Origin: Mesoplasma sp. JKS002658
GTDB taxonomy: Bacteria > Bacillota_I > Bacilli_A > Mycoplasmatales > Mycoplasmataceae
Direction of reading: 5' to 3'
NCBI RefSeq assembly: GCF_023566355.1
Contig: NZ_JAKNSW010000001.1
Coordinates: 310,001-374,000, forward strand
DNA length: 64,000 nt
In this document: positions 1-10,394 of the stretch, in pieces
How positions within the stretch are numbered: position 1 is the first letter of the stretch
Layout: each line of letters begins with the position of its first letter
Position numbers and translations under genes: made by a program
The notes under the pieces: model-generated
What the model was told of the DNA's origin: nothing
Databases searched by the model: none
What the model saw: only the letters and a program-made list of their open reading frames with translations

Positions 1-1
1 A

Positions 2-406
2 AAGTTGTTTTATTCGAGTATCGGAGTTTATCTTAGTGGTGCTTTTTTTGCTTTAATCACTTTGATTTTTACCTTAACTCTAACTCCTGCAAAAACCATC
101 ATGATTGTTTTTGCTCCGTTTTATCTAATCGAGGTCTTGTGTTTAATTGCTGCTTCGATGCTTGAATCGATGAGTCGAGTTAATGAACAAATTTATCTTT
201 ACCAAGAAGAAAACAAGCGTTTAGAAGCAATTGCTAAGCAAGATCGAAGTGAACAAGCTGCTTATTCTGAACAAGGAATTAAACGAACTAATGAAGGAAA
301 ATCACTGTTGAGTGAAATCGAAGTTACTTCTGCTGTTAGTGAAGATTTAAAAGCAGAAATTCAAAATGCTTTAAGTGAACAGTCATTAGAGGAGAATGAA
401 AAATAA
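2..406 (+). CDS. Membrane protein, C-terminal part (5' end outside window)
   Basis: An open frame runs into the left edge, so only the last 134 codons are visible. The visible part begins with two hydrophobic segments (rough residues 3-28 and 32-52), followed by a charged, glutamate- and glutamine-rich tail of about 80 residues that looks helical and probably lies in the cytoplasm. The gene ends in TAA. A TTG near the left edge could serve as a start, but there is no room to see a ribosome binding site, so I treat the gene as truncated by the window. I do not recognise the family. About 100 bases separate it from the first PAP2 gene. Confidence 0.6.
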   Translation, partial: KLFYSSIGVYLSGAFFALITLIFTLTLTPAKTIMIVFAPFYLIEVLCLIAASMLESMSRVNEQIYLYQEENKRLEAIAKQDRSEQAAYSEQGIKRTNEGKSLLSEIEVTSAVSEDLKAEIQNALSEQSLEENEK

Positions 407-510
407 GTTTCATTTTAAAATATTCTCAAAACACAAAGCGGAAATTTCTGGTTTTCGTGGTAAAATTTCTCTTAGTTTTTAATTTTAAATAGAAAGTTTT
501 GATTATAAGA

Positions 511-1899
511 ATGACTAAAAACAAAACCCAGGCCTATTATTGAGAAAATATTATTGCAATTGCAGTAGTAGGGATTTTTTGTATTTTTGGCTTGATTAGT
601 TGAATTGTTGCTAGTAATTATTCTTTGGATTTAAAGTTTTCTGAAGCCTTGGATAATGGAATGAAGTACAAGTTTATCCGGTTTTGAACTATGTTTCGGG
701 TATTAGATGGATATGAGGGAGTAGTTACTTTCATTCTGCCAATGGTGTTTGTGATTGCAGAATCCTTTCTTTTAGCGATGAAAAAAGCTCGTCCTCACGG
801 ATGGTTTGCTCACCATCATGCTTCTTTTACTTGAGTATACTTATTGATGGCCGCTTTATGAAGTGCAGGAATTACCTTAGAGTCAGTTTATTTTTTCTTT
901 AGTAACCAAGGGTTTGGTCGGGGATACTGGTACTGGTTTCAAACTGGGTGAAGTTATCTAATCCCTGGATTTGTTGTTTCACTAACAATTCAGTTAGTTT
1001 ATTTGTGAACTGCTACTTGGTATGTGCACTGAAAATTAGCTCGTCGTCACGATTTTTTAACCAATCAATATTGAAAACGTGCTTGTGTGGCACTACTAAC
1101 TATTGGTTTTATTTATATCCCAATTGCTGTCTTTAAATCTGGTCTCCGTAGGGAATACTTGTATAACATTAGGTTTGCAGACTTACTGACTCGGATGGAA
1201 ACTGATTTTCCCCAACGATTTGCCTTCTATCTTAACCAGGGGGGGGTTGGTGGATGAGACTATGGTTTTAATCCTGATGCCTATTCTGATTCTGATTTAA
1301 AAAATTTGTTTGGAGAGCGTTATTTTGAATACGTGCAAAACCGTAAGGCTTATATTCAAGAATGAATCCAAAACTGAAATACCGATCATCCTGAGAATCC
1401 GATTACTTTAGTCAATAAATATTATTTCAATTTTCCTGAAAATAGTCCTCGTGATCTCTTTAACAATCCTCGTACAGGTTGAAACTACTTTGATTCAAAC
1501 CAAACTTATCCTTGATATAAACCAACCGGATGAGGAAAGTGGAGGGGCGATAACAACCTGTTAAAAGAAGCGATTCCTCACCAATCAGCTTTTCCTAGTG
1601 GCCATATGGCAGCCGCTTTTGGAATTTGTATGACAGTTTATATCTTTAAAGGTGATCGTCAAAAAAGTGTTGTAATTGGTCGTCGGATTGGGTTTGTTGC
1701 AGGATTAATTTTCTGTTTGGATATGTTCTTTTCTTTGGCAATTTCGTTAAGCCATTGATGAAGTGATCTTGGTTTTACGATGTTTTGGTTAGGACCAGCC
1801 CTAATAACAGCTTATGGAGTAACAATGTTGGGGACAAAGGTTTTGGTGAATCCGTTCTTTAAGTGAGTAAAGAATTGAAACCAACCTCACCAAAAATAA
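511..1899 (+). CDS. PAP2-family membrane phosphatase, copy A
   Basis: A 462-residue polytopic membrane protein. The C-terminal part carries two of the three PAP2 (lipid phosphatase/phosphotransferase) motifs: FPSGHMAAAFG, and a histidine followed four residues later by aspartate in SLSHWWSDLG. The first motif (KX6RP) is not clean: the nearest match is YKPTGWGKWRG, with one extra residue and no proline. Family members remove phosphate from membrane lipids such as phosphatidate, but the substrate here is unknown. The N-terminal 300 residues hold several membrane helices and a loop that are not part of the core fold. TGA must be read as Trp more than ten times. It is followed by a terminator and then by a close paralogue. 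Confidence 0.8.
921..1029 (+). repeat. Near-identical tract shared with PAP2 copy B
   Basis: These 109 bases match 2464-2572 (offset 1543) with a single mismatch, at 954/2497, although the two genes differ much more on either side. A second such tract is 1426-1530 against 2972-3076 (offset 1546), with two adjacent mismatches at 1475-1476. Islands of identity inside diverged paralogues are what gene conversion leaves behind. Confidence 0.8.
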
Positions 1900-1981
1900 T
1901 TCGCTTGATGCGAAAAAACTCTCAAAACGTAATGTGGATCAAATTGGAGTTAACTTATCAAGAAAAAAATAGTTATAGATT

Positions 1982-2022
1982 TGACAAGAAAACAACAAAC
2001 TGCTCTTTTCTTGTCATTTTTT
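1982..2022 (+). terminator. Terminator after PAP2 copy A
   Basis: An 11-bp perfect stem (TGACAAGAAAA with TTTTCTTGTCA) and a 13-base loop, followed by six T. It separates the two PAP2 genes. Confidence 0.75.
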
Positions 2023-2053
2023 AGTTTTAATCGAAGAAAGGCATTTATTTAAA

Positions 2054-3427
2054 ATGTTAAGAAAAATTAAAAACCCTTATAGTTGAGAAAATCTCCTTGC
2101 TTTTGGTGTGCTTGCTATCTTTTGTATTTTTGGCTTGATTAGTTGAATTGTTGCTAGTAATTATTCTGTGGATTTAAAGTTTTCTGAAGTCCTGGATCAT
2201 GGAATGAAGTACAAGTTTATCCGGTTTTGAACTATGTTTCGGGTTTTAGATGGCTTTGAAGGAGTAATTACTTTTATTTTTCCAATGGGATATATTGTTA
2301 TTGAATCCTTTCTTTTAGCGATGAAAAAAGCTCGTCCTCACGGATGGTTTGCCCATTATCACACAACTTCTGTTTGAATTTATTTGTTCATGTCTGGAGG
2401 GTGAACTGCTGGAGTTACCCTTCGCTCTGTTACCTTCTTTTTTGGTGATCAAGGGTTTGGTCAGGGATACTGGTACTGGTTTCAAACTGGGTGAAGCTAT
2501 CTAATCCCTGGATTTGTTGTTTCACTAACAATTCAGTTAGTTTATTTGTGAACTGCTACTTGGTATGTGCACCAAAAATTAGCTCGTCGTCACGACTTTT
2601 TAGTTCAGCAGTATTGAAAGCGTGCTTGTGTGGCACTACTAAGTATTGGTTTTATTTATATCCCGGTTTTAATTCTAAAAACTGGTTTTGGTCGCCCGTA
2701 TTTATATAACATTCGCTTTGGTGATTTATTTGTCAAAATGCAAAGTCAAGCTCCAGAACGTTTTGCTCATTACTTGAATCAAAGTCCAACTACTTGGCAT
2801 CGTAACGCAGGTTTTAACCCTAATCCTTACACTGCTGAACAATTAAAAGCCTTGTTTGGTGAACGGTATTATCAGTATGTCGAAAATCAACAACAACTGG
2901 TGCAGACTTGAGTTGATGATTGAAATCAAAATCATCCTGCCAACCAGATTGCAATTAATAACCATTATTACTTCAATTTTCCTGAAAATAGTCCTCGTGA
3001 TCTCTTTAACAATCCTCGTAGGGGTTGAAACTACTTTGATTCAAACCAAACTTATCCTTGATATAAACCAACCGGACAAGGGAATTGAAACGGAGATAAT
3101 AACTTGTTAGCAGCAGCAATTCCTGATGAAGGTGCCTTTCCTAGTGGTCATATGGTAGCAACTTTTGGGATTTGTTTGACAGTTTATCTTTTTAAAGATG
3201 ACCACGATAAACAAGTAGTTATCATTCGTCGGATTGGGTTTGTGATTGGTTTAATCTTTTATCTAGATATGTTCTTTTCTTTAGCGGTTTCTTTAAGTCA
3301 CTGGTGAAGCGACTTAGGATTTAGTATGTTTTGAACTGGCATTGGGGTTTTACTTGCACATGTAACAATGCTCTTGATTAATAAATTTTTAATTCTGCCC
3401 TTTTTTAGATGGGTTAAAATTAGTTAA
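2054..3427 (+). CDS. PAP2-family membrane phosphatase, copy B
   Basis: A 457-residue paralogue of the preceding gene, in the same orientation, with the same plan: N-terminal membrane helices, a long loop and the C-terminal PAP2 core. It keeps FPSGHMVATFG and SLSHWWSDLG. In the degenerate first motif the arginine of copy A (GKWRGDN) is replaced by asparagine (GNWNGDN), so the phosphate-binding basic residue may be missing. Either the two copies have different activities or copy B is failing. The N-terminus (MLRKIKNPYSWENLL) differs from copy A, while several internal blocks are nearly identical in DNA. Strong Shine-Dalgarno sequences are absent before both genes. Confidence 0.75.
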
Positions 3428-3557
3428 GATTATCTTCATTCACCAATTTCCCAACTAGTTGAATCTAAAAATTAGCACTTTTTTATCAACTAAGCTTGAA
3501 TAAAACTGAGGGTGGAGAAACTTTAGAAAACCCCCTGCTAATTGTTGCTTATCGTTA

Positions 3558-3563
3558 TATAAT
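3558..3563 (+). promoter_or_regulatory. -10 box for ldh
   Basis: TATAAT, 56 bases before the ldh start, with a weak TTG-type -35 element upstream. AGGAGA at 3605-3610 is the ribosome binding site. Confidence 0.55.
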
Positions 3564-3618
3564 CAAAATAGAGTGATTTTTCGTAAAGAAAACAAATTGA
3601 TGATAGGAGATAAAAAGA

Positions 3619-4575
3619 ATGAAAAACACCGCAAACAAAGTTGTCTTGATTGGGGCTGGTGCAGTTGGAACTTCCTTCTTATATTCTGCAATTAACCAAG
3701 GAATTGCTGCTGATTATGTGCTGATTGATGCTTTTCCAGACGCTGCAGAAGGAAATGCATTAGATTTAGCTGATACTGCTGCTGTCCTTCCGACCCCCTT
3801 TGCTCGCATTAAGGCGGGAAGTTATCAGGATTGTCAGGATGCTGATGTTCTGGTAATTACTGCTGGTCGTCCTCAAAAACCAGGAGAAACCCGTTTAGAT
3901 ATGGTTGCTGGTAACGCCCAAATTATGAAGTCAATTGCTTTGGAAGTAAAAGCTTCTGGTTTTAGTGGGATTACTGTGATTGCCTCTAACCCAGTTGATG
4001 TTTTAACCTTAGTGTATCAAGAAGTAACTGGTTTTGACCCTCACAAGGTTATTGGGAGTGGAACTACTTTAGACTCAGCTCGTTTAAGAAGATTAGTTGG
4101 AGAAAAATTAGCAGTTTCTCCAACTAATGTCGAAACCTTTTTAATGGGAGAACACGGTGATTCATCAGTAGCTGTTTGATCACATGCGACAATTATGGGT
4201 CAACCTTTAAGTAAATACATTGAAAGTAATCAAATTACTCAACAACAATTAGATGAAACTCGAACTCAAGCAATTAACATGGCTTATCGAATTATTGAAT
4301 TAAAACGAGCTACTTTTTATGGAATTGGTGCTTGTTTAACCAGAATTGTTAAAGCTATTCTCAATGATGAACGTTCAACTTTAATGGTTGGTGCGAAACT
4401 GAGTGGTGAGTATGAAAATAGTGATTTGTATACAGGAGTACCAGCAATTATTTCTGCTCAAGGGTGAGAAAGTATTATTGAATGGGATTTAACCAAAGAA
4501 GAACAAACACAATTTAACCAATCTTGTGCAACTTTAAACCAATCAATTCAAAAAGCTCGCGAAGCAATTAAGTAA
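3619..4575 (+). CDS. ldh: L-lactate dehydrogenase
   Basis: Reduces pyruvate to lactate with NADH and so regenerates NAD+ for glycolysis in the cytoplasm. The 318-residue product has the Rossmann glycine motif GAGAVG (residues 12-17), the mobile substrate loop GRPQKPGETR with the catalytic and substrate-binding arginines (R84, R90), and the catalytic histidine block MGEHGDSS (H179). The QKPGETR loop fits lactate rather than malate dehydrogenase. In-frame TGA codons encode Trp in VAVWSH and near the C-terminus. It stands alone, with its own promoter and a clear terminator. Length is normal for the family. Confidence 0.95.
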
Positions 4576-4586
4576 ATATTGGTGCA

Positions 4587-4611
4587 AAACTTCCCTAAGG
4601 GAAGTTTTTTT
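4587..4611 (+). terminator. Terminator after ldh
   Basis: Stem AAACTTCCC, loop TAA, then GGGAAGTTT running into a T tract. Confidence 0.8.
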
Positions 4612-4656
4612 GACATCAATTTTTCAACTGCTGAGGTTTTCTTACAGGCAAAACGT

Positions 4657-4662
4657 TATAAT
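4657..4662 (+). promoter_or_regulatory. -10 box for the coiled-coil gene at 4707
   Basis: TATAAT, 44 bases before the start codon. The -35 region is weak. The ribosome binding site AAGGGAG follows at about 4694. Confidence 0.5.
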
Positions 4663-4706
4663 TAAGAATATTAATCATTAGAACATAAACGATAAGGGAG
4701 AATTTA

Positions 4707-5750
4707 ATGACACCAGTTCGGAAAAAGATTATTGCTAGTTTAACTCCAGTACTTCAAGAAAAAATTTTGACTGAAGTTAAGGAAGGTAAAGAAGCACGCC
4801 AGGTCATGCGCGATTTAAACTTCTTTTTACAAGATTTTGATAAAGAGATGATGAAAATCACTTACAACTACGTGAAGTTTTTAGAGTCAGTTTGTCAGAA
4901 TGGTAAGGATACTAGCGCTGCATTTGAGCAGTTTTTAAATAAAATGGATTACCGGTATGATCATCCTGTGATTGGTGATACTGAAACCAAAACTGATGCC
5001 ACCCTGCTTGATGATACAACCACTTTTTTAGCAGGTGATTTAAACACTCGTGAAAGTGATCGTCAAAAGTATGATGAAATGATGAGTAAACTACAACATA
5101 CTCAAGTTAGAGTGGTTGGTGAAGAGGTTAAGCGAGTTAGTCAGTCTGATGAAGTTGAAAAAACAGGAGTAACAGTTGCTGATTTGCTAGATAAGGAACA
5201 AAAGATTGTTCAAGCATTGACTGACTTATCAGATTCAATTCATATTCGTAACTTGTATAACGACAATATGGAAGAAACTTTCAGTGGTTTGTTAAAAACG
5301 ATTCTTACTTCAGTTAACGAATTGAGTGAAAAGTACACCACTTTAGCACAACAAGTTGATGAACTAAGTGGTCAATTAACTGATTTGGAAATTAAGACTT
5401 TAAATAGTGTTGCAAAAATGCTAAACAAGGCAAAAAGTGACCATTCACCAACAACAATTTCTAATAATTTGGAAATTGATAATAACCAAGAACTGGTTGC
5501 TTTTATTCAAAAGCAACCTTCAAGTAATGAAGAGGGAGTATCTCAAGCAGAAGTTAATGAAGAATTGACGATGATCGAAGAAATTTTTACAATTGGTGAG
5601 GAAGTTTTTTATCAAGAAGAGATTTGAACAATCATTCAAGCTAGCCAAATCAAGAATAGTGTTACTGACGAAGAGGAAATTCGGATCAAAATTAAAAACA
5701 ATTTAACTCAAGAAGAGTTATGAGTTGGGTTTGAAGAAATTGATAAGTAG
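4707..5750 (+). CDS. Hypothetical soluble coiled-coil protein
   Basis: A 347-residue protein with no signal peptide and no membrane segment. The sequence is mostly helical, rich in Glu, Lys, Gln and Leu, with heptad-like stretches around residues 190-245. The C-terminus is strongly acidic. The start is fixed by AAGGGAG seven bases upstream. I recognise no domain. It has its own promoter and ends before a hairpin that separates it from the PTS gene, so it is probably a single-gene transcript. A structural or cell-shape role is possible from composition alone, but nothing in the sequence proves it. Confidence 0.6.
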
Positions 5751-5779
5751 TTTTTGGAAATAAAACTGGAAAATAAAAC

Positions 5780-5793
5780 CAGAGAATTCTCTG
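5780..5793. promoter_or_regulatory. 14-bp palindrome upstream of the PTS gene (candidate operator)
   Basis: CAGAGAATTCTCTG is perfectly self-complementary and lies 30 bases after the stop of the previous gene and about 120 bases before the PTS start. It could be a repressor site; no regulator gene is adjacent. Confidence 0.3.
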
Positions 5794-5850
5794 TTTCATC
5801 TTGTATTGTCTGGAAAAATTTTATAAATTATGTAGTGTTGCTAAATGTTG

Positions 5851-5872
5851 AAAAAAGGCTGCTGCCTTTTTT
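5851..5872 (+). terminator. Hairpin with T tract before the PTS gene
   Basis: Stem AAAAAAGGC and GCCTTTTTT with a four-base loop. It lies 100 bases past the upstream stop and only 42 bases before the PTS start. It may therefore end the upstream transcript, or sit in the PTS leader as an attenuator. Confidence 0.55.
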
Positions 5873-5914
5873 GATGTTTGGTTTAACTATAAAAAAGAGA
5901 AAGGAAAATAAAAG

Positions 5915-8572
5915 ATGCCTAAACAGCAAATTATTGGTGCTACAAATAAAACTGTAAATGATTTTATTAAGGACCAAAATGTTGATGAATTAGCTCGCAG
6001 TCAAGAAGAATTTTTAGTCAAGAGTTATAACAAAACTAAAGCGAAAACTTTTTTCCATAAACTTGGTAATTCATTAGGATTAGTTGTTGTCACCTTGCCT
6101 TTAGCTGGTTTACTGGCTGCTATTGGTGGGGTTGTCTTAACATATGCTGGTAATGAAGGAGTGGCTACTCTGGGGTTAGTTTTAAAGGGAATGGGTCAAA
6201 CTGTTCTTTCTAACATGGGATTACTCTTCATGCTTGCAATTATTATCGGATTTACTGGCAATAAAGGAATGGCAGTTTATGCAGGGTTACTTGCCTACAT
6301 AGCCTTTGTCGCCTTTTCGATTCCCTTCATTCGTTGAAATGGTGGGGACATTAACGGAACTAAGTTTTCAATTTGGTTCTGACATGATTTAGAAAAGAGT
6401 ACTCAATTAACCAGCGTCTTGGGATTGGGAACAGGAGCTGTTAGTGAACTTGGTGGTAAAGAATACTTAGTTCACAACTCATGACAAGGATTAGAAAGTT
6501 TAAACACTGGAGTTTTAGGAGGAATTTGTTTAGGGTTCATTTATGTTTGAACTTATAACCGTTTCAAAGACCTAAAATTACCAACTGCTTTTGCTTTCTT
6601 TGAAGGAGAAAAGTTTGTCGCTTTACTAAATATTGTCCTTGCTCCAATTGTTGCAAGTACGTTTATTATTGTTTGACCAGCAGTTAACTACGGATTGGGA
6701 TATATCGGAATTGGATTAAGCTACTTACCCTTTGGATTAGATTCCCTATTATATGGATTTGTAACTAGATTATTACTTCCATTTGAAGCCCACCCAGCGT
6801 TCTACGGACCGTTATGATGAACTTCAGCTGGAGGTCAATTAGGAGCTAACGAATATAAAATCGTTGGTGCAGCTGTGGCTAGAATTTATGGAGGATTAGC
6901 TCCTGGTGTTGGCCAAGAGTTAAACTTCTATGCTCATGATGTCACAAATTACTTAAATGGTATTAAGTTAAGTGATGGAACAACTTTGTATGACTTTATT
7001 AAAAATACAATCGGAGTAAACGGAACTGGATCTAATGGTTTTGAAGCTATTCGTCAACAATTGTATGATGGTATTATTCAAGCATTTAGAGATTCAAATA
7101 AAACTATTACTGATGCTCAAAATGCGCAGTTAAACGATTTGTTTACCCAAGCATATAGTAGTATTAACTGAACGATTGTCGGGGATCAATTTATGACCAT
7201 GGAATTGGTAAATAATAACCCTTACTTCGACCTTCGTGATGCTTGAGCAGTTAACTTAAAAGTTACTCGCTTTATTTCTGGAGGATATGCCAATGATTTA
7301 TTAATCATTCCAACAGTTGGAATGGCTATGTGGTCAACTTTAGATAAAGAAGCTCGTAAAAAGAAATTTGGATACTACATGGGGGCAGTTGTAACTTGTG
7401 TTGGTTTAGGAATTACTGAACCAATCGAATTCTTATTTGCCTTCTCAGCTCCATTAATTTTCTTTGGATTCTATGCTCCATTCTTCGGACTTTTCTTTGG
7501 TGCAGCTAACTTGTTCCAAGTGAGATTGGGTTCAACCTTCTCTCAAGGATTGTTAGACTTTGTGGTTAACGGAATTATTCCAACTGCAACTAGAAAACAT
7601 GAAGCAGTAGCACAAACTAACATCTATATTCCATTTATTCTTGGTTTAATTGGAGCGGCAGTTGCGTTCCCATTATTTAGATGAATCTTTATTAAGTTTG
7701 AATTTGCTGCTCCAGGATCAAAAGCAGCAGAACAAGGTATTGGAGTTTCTACTTCAAAATACCAACGTATTAAAGAAGATTATGATGGATTAGTACTTTA
7801 CTTTGGAGGTTTAGAAAACATTTCTGATGTAGAGCCAAAAGATAAAGGTCAAGTGATTGTCACAGTTAAATCACCAGAATTAGTGGTTAATAACGCCTTT
7901 ACCCAAGATAAATTGAATCAAACCTTACAAAAAGATCACAAGTATACAATTGATGTTGTTTCTAATCAAGGAATTGAATATTTAGAAATGATTGAAGGCA
8001 TTGTTAAAATGCGTAATGACGATCTTGAACGTCAGGTTTATCTAAAAAACTTGAAAAAGAGTTTCAAAGAACTTATTAAAACTACCCGTGATAAAAAAGA
8101 TCAAGCAGCAGCGCAAACTTTAAGAACAAAGATTAATGAAAATATCAAAGTCTTCAAAGCAAAATTAGTTCACGCTGAAAAAATTAACAAGATTAACGCT
8201 CACTGAGAATTTAAAGAAGATCAATTACTAAACACAAGTGAAATTGATAAACTGAAATATAAACATACAGTGAAGATGTGAGCCTTAAGCCATCAACAAG
8301 AACGTCAAATAGCAAAAGCTGATTACCAAATGGCTTTAAAATTAGCTAGTGACAAGGATGAAAAAGCAACTTTAAAGAGTGATTATCAAAAACAACTTGA
8401 TGGTTTAAAACCACAAAAAGAATTGATGAAAAAAGAAAAAGCAGCGTTCAAAACTAAACTTAAAGCTTTGCAAAAAGAAAAAAAGACAGAATATAAAAAA
8501 CAACGTGCTTTAGCAAAACAAGAAGCTGCAAAAACAAAGAAGATTAAAACTTCAAAAACTAAGAAAAAATAA
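5915..8572 (+). CDS. PTS glucose-family permease (EIIC) with cysteine-less EIIB-like domain
   Basis: An 885-residue membrane permease of the phosphotransferase system glucose family. After an 80-residue charged N-terminus come about ten membrane helices and the conserved EIIC signature GITEPIEFLFAF (from residue 499). Residues about 620-680 look like an EIIB domain (FGGLENISDV, then a strand ending IVTVKS), but the ACITRLR-type phosphorylation site reads PKDKGQVIV, without the cysteine. The last 190 residues are lysine-rich coiled coil, absent from ordinary permeases. With EIIB inactive, phosphate would have to come from another protein, or transport may not be coupled to the PTS. The sugar cannot be told. 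The start is supported by AGAAAGGA upstream. Confidence 0.8.
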
Positions 8573-8627
8573 GCCTTTCTAATGATTTTTAACCACTTAA
8601 TTTGTTTAGTTTTAACCAATTTTCAGG

Positions 8628-8633
8628 TATAAT
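8628..8633 (+). promoter_or_regulatory. -10 box for rpsU
   Basis: TATAAT, 33 bases before the rpsU start codon, in the short gap after the PTS gene. Confidence 0.55.
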
Positions 8634-8665
8634 ATAAGGGAAATGAATTGGTGGTGAAATAGATC

Positions 8666-8830
8666 ATGGCAAGCGTAATTGTGCACGAAGGTGAACCAAT
8701 TGATAAGGCTTTAAAGCGTTTCCAAAAAGTAGCTTCAGTAAATAAAGCTGAGGCAAGAAAAAGGGAATACTACTTAAGCAAAAAAGAAAAACGTATCTAC
8801 AAGCAAAAGCAGAATCGTCGATACAAGTAA
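8666..8830 (+). CDS. rpsU: Ribosomal protein bS21
   Basis: A 54-residue basic protein of the 30S subunit that helps translation initiation. MASVIVHEGEPIDKALKRFQ is the typical bS21 N-terminus, followed by the Lys/Arg-rich helix ending QKQNRRYK. Length is typical. It has its own promoter and is followed at once by a strong terminator, so it is a single-gene transcript between the PTS gene and ruvA. Confidence 0.95.
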   Translation: MASVIVHEGEPIDKALKRFQKVASVNKAEARKREYYLSKKEKRIYKQKQNRRYK

Positions 8831-8848
8831 TGTTCATTGCATAATTTT

Positions 8849-8880
8849 AAAAGTACCAAGGCATATTTGGTACTTTTTTT
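8849..8880 (+). terminator. Terminator after rpsU
   Basis: An 11-bp stem (AAAAGTACCAA with TTGGTACTTTT) followed by more T. Confidence 0.85.
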
Positions 8881-8911
8881 GTTTTTCTCCGTATTCTTTA
8901 ATGGGGTAAAA

Positions 8912-9475
8912 ATGCTTGACAGTCTCTTATTAAAGTCATCAAATCATTATTTAGAAGAAGATCAACTTTATTTTCTGGTTCAAGATCAAACCTTTATTTA
9001 TCAGTTAATCTTTTATAAAGCACAAGTTTCTACCAAAAAGGTTTATTTATTAGTTTATCACAATGAATTTAATACTATTTGGTTAGCTTTTTATAACCAA
9101 CACGAACGAACTTTATTTCGAGAATTATTAAAAATTCCTGGAATTGGTTTGAAAAACGCTCAATTGCTGGTGAAAAGTTACACTTACCAAGAAATTTTGA
9201 TGATTGTTAAAACTAATAATGAAGCTAAATTACTTGAATTAAAAGGAATTGGCACTAAAATGGCTAAAAATGTCATTACAAAACTCCAAAAAACGCTTTT
9301 TAACGTGACTTATTCTTCGCGTGAAGAGGAATTGATTAGTTGTTTAACCCGTCTTGGTTATTCTCGAATTAAAGTGTTAAATGTCATTAAAAATTTAGAT
9401 TTAACCAGAAATGATGAAGAATGTTTGCAGTTTTTATTAACGTGGTTAGGAGGAGAAGTTAATGAATCAAGATAG
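8912..9475 (+). CDS. ruvA: Holliday junction protein RuvA
   Basis: Binds four-way DNA junctions and loads RuvB for branch migration. The 187-residue product has an N-terminal beta-barrel region with weak similarity, two helix-hairpin-helix motifs (IPGIGLKNAQLL and LKGIGTKMAKNV) and the small C-terminal domain (EEELISCLTRLGYS) that contacts RuvB. The start is the first ATG after GGGG; an in-frame extension upstream would run through the rpsU terminator and is rejected. It overlaps ruvB by 14 bases, so the two are translationally coupled. No ruvC is nearby. Confidence 0.9.
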   Translation: MLDSLLLKSSNHYLEEDQLYFLVQDQTFIYQLIFYKAQVSTKKVYLLVYHNEFNTIWLAFYNQHERTLFRELLKIPGIGLKNAQLLVKSYTYQEILMIVKTNNEAKLLELKGIGTKMAKNVITKLQKTLFNVTYSSREEELISCLTRLGYSRIKVLNVIKNLDLTRNDEECLQFLLTWLGGEVNESR

Positions 9476-10394
9476 TGATGTTTGAGCTGAGTATCAAGGA
9501 CAGAATAGAATTATTACCAATTTAAAAATGTATGTTCAATCAGCAATGATTTTAGAAAAACCCCTTGATCACACGTTGATTTATGGACAAAGTGGAATGG
9601 GAAAAACTACTTTAGCAAAATTAATTGCCAAAGTTATGAAAGTAAAGATTCATATACTTAACGGAACAAGTTTGCAAAAACCAAGTGATATTATTTCAGT
9701 TTTGACAACTCTGAAACCAAATGAGATTATTTTTATTGATGAAGTTCATGCAATTAGTACCCAGGTTAGTGAAATTCTTTATCCAGTGATTGATGAAGGC
9801 AAAATTAGTTTAATTATTGGTCAAGAATACAATTCTAAAAATATTCAAATTACTTTACCACCCTTTACCCTAATTACTGCAACAACAGAATTAGATCAAC
9901 TCGCTTCTCCTTTTCTTAATCGGTTTCCTATTTATTTGTGCCTGGATGATTATGGTTGTGAAGAAATTGGCACTATAATTGCTGGTTATGCACAAACGAT
10001 TAATTTACCTTTAAATTTAATGATGGCGACTTATTTAGGAGGTTATGCTCGTAAAACTCCACGAATTGCCCTTAATTTAACAAAAAGAATTAATGATTTT
10101 TATTTAACAGGAAAAATCAAAAATCTTAACAATCAAGAAAATCTTAAGCAAATTTTACACCAAATGGGACTTTATGAGCAAGGATTAACTAGTGATGATT
10201 TGAAATATCTCCAAGTGTTGACCTCATCTTCACCATTGGGATTAGAAAATATTATGCAACGTTTAAACATTCCTTGAAAGATAATTAAATCAATGATCGA
10301 ACCCTATTTAATTGGTGAAGGATATGTAATTAGAACTAATAAAGGACGAATGATTACAGCTAAGGGTGAAGCATTCATAAAAAAAGTTGAGTAA
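9462..10394 (+). CDS. ruvB: Holliday junction helicase motor RuvB
   Basis: An AAA+ ATPase that drives branch migration with RuvA. The 310-residue protein has Walker A GQSGMGKTT (about residue 43), Walker B IIFIDEVHAI, sensor 1/arginine-finger region TATTELDQLASPFLNRF, and a C-terminal winged-helix domain. It is slightly shorter than the usual 330-340 residues, and several normally invariant positions differ (GQSGMGK for GPPGLGK; DEVHAI for DEIHRL). The start follows AGGAGGAG. Its stop codon directly abuts the stop codon of the convergent gene at 10395. Confidence 0.93.

Noticed and set aside
948-2709. Plus-strand frames at 948 and 2491 encoding near-identical short proteins
   Set aside because: They lie in another frame inside the two PAP2 genes; their similarity reflects the shared DNA tract.
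3619-4575. Apparent premature stops in ldh and most other genes
   Set aside because: All are TGA codons at positions where Trp is plausible; the code is the mollicute one, so these are not frameshifts or pseudogenes.
8837-8911. Longer ruvA starting at 8837
   Set aside because: It would begin inside the rpsU terminator and add a hydrophobic segment foreign to RuvA.
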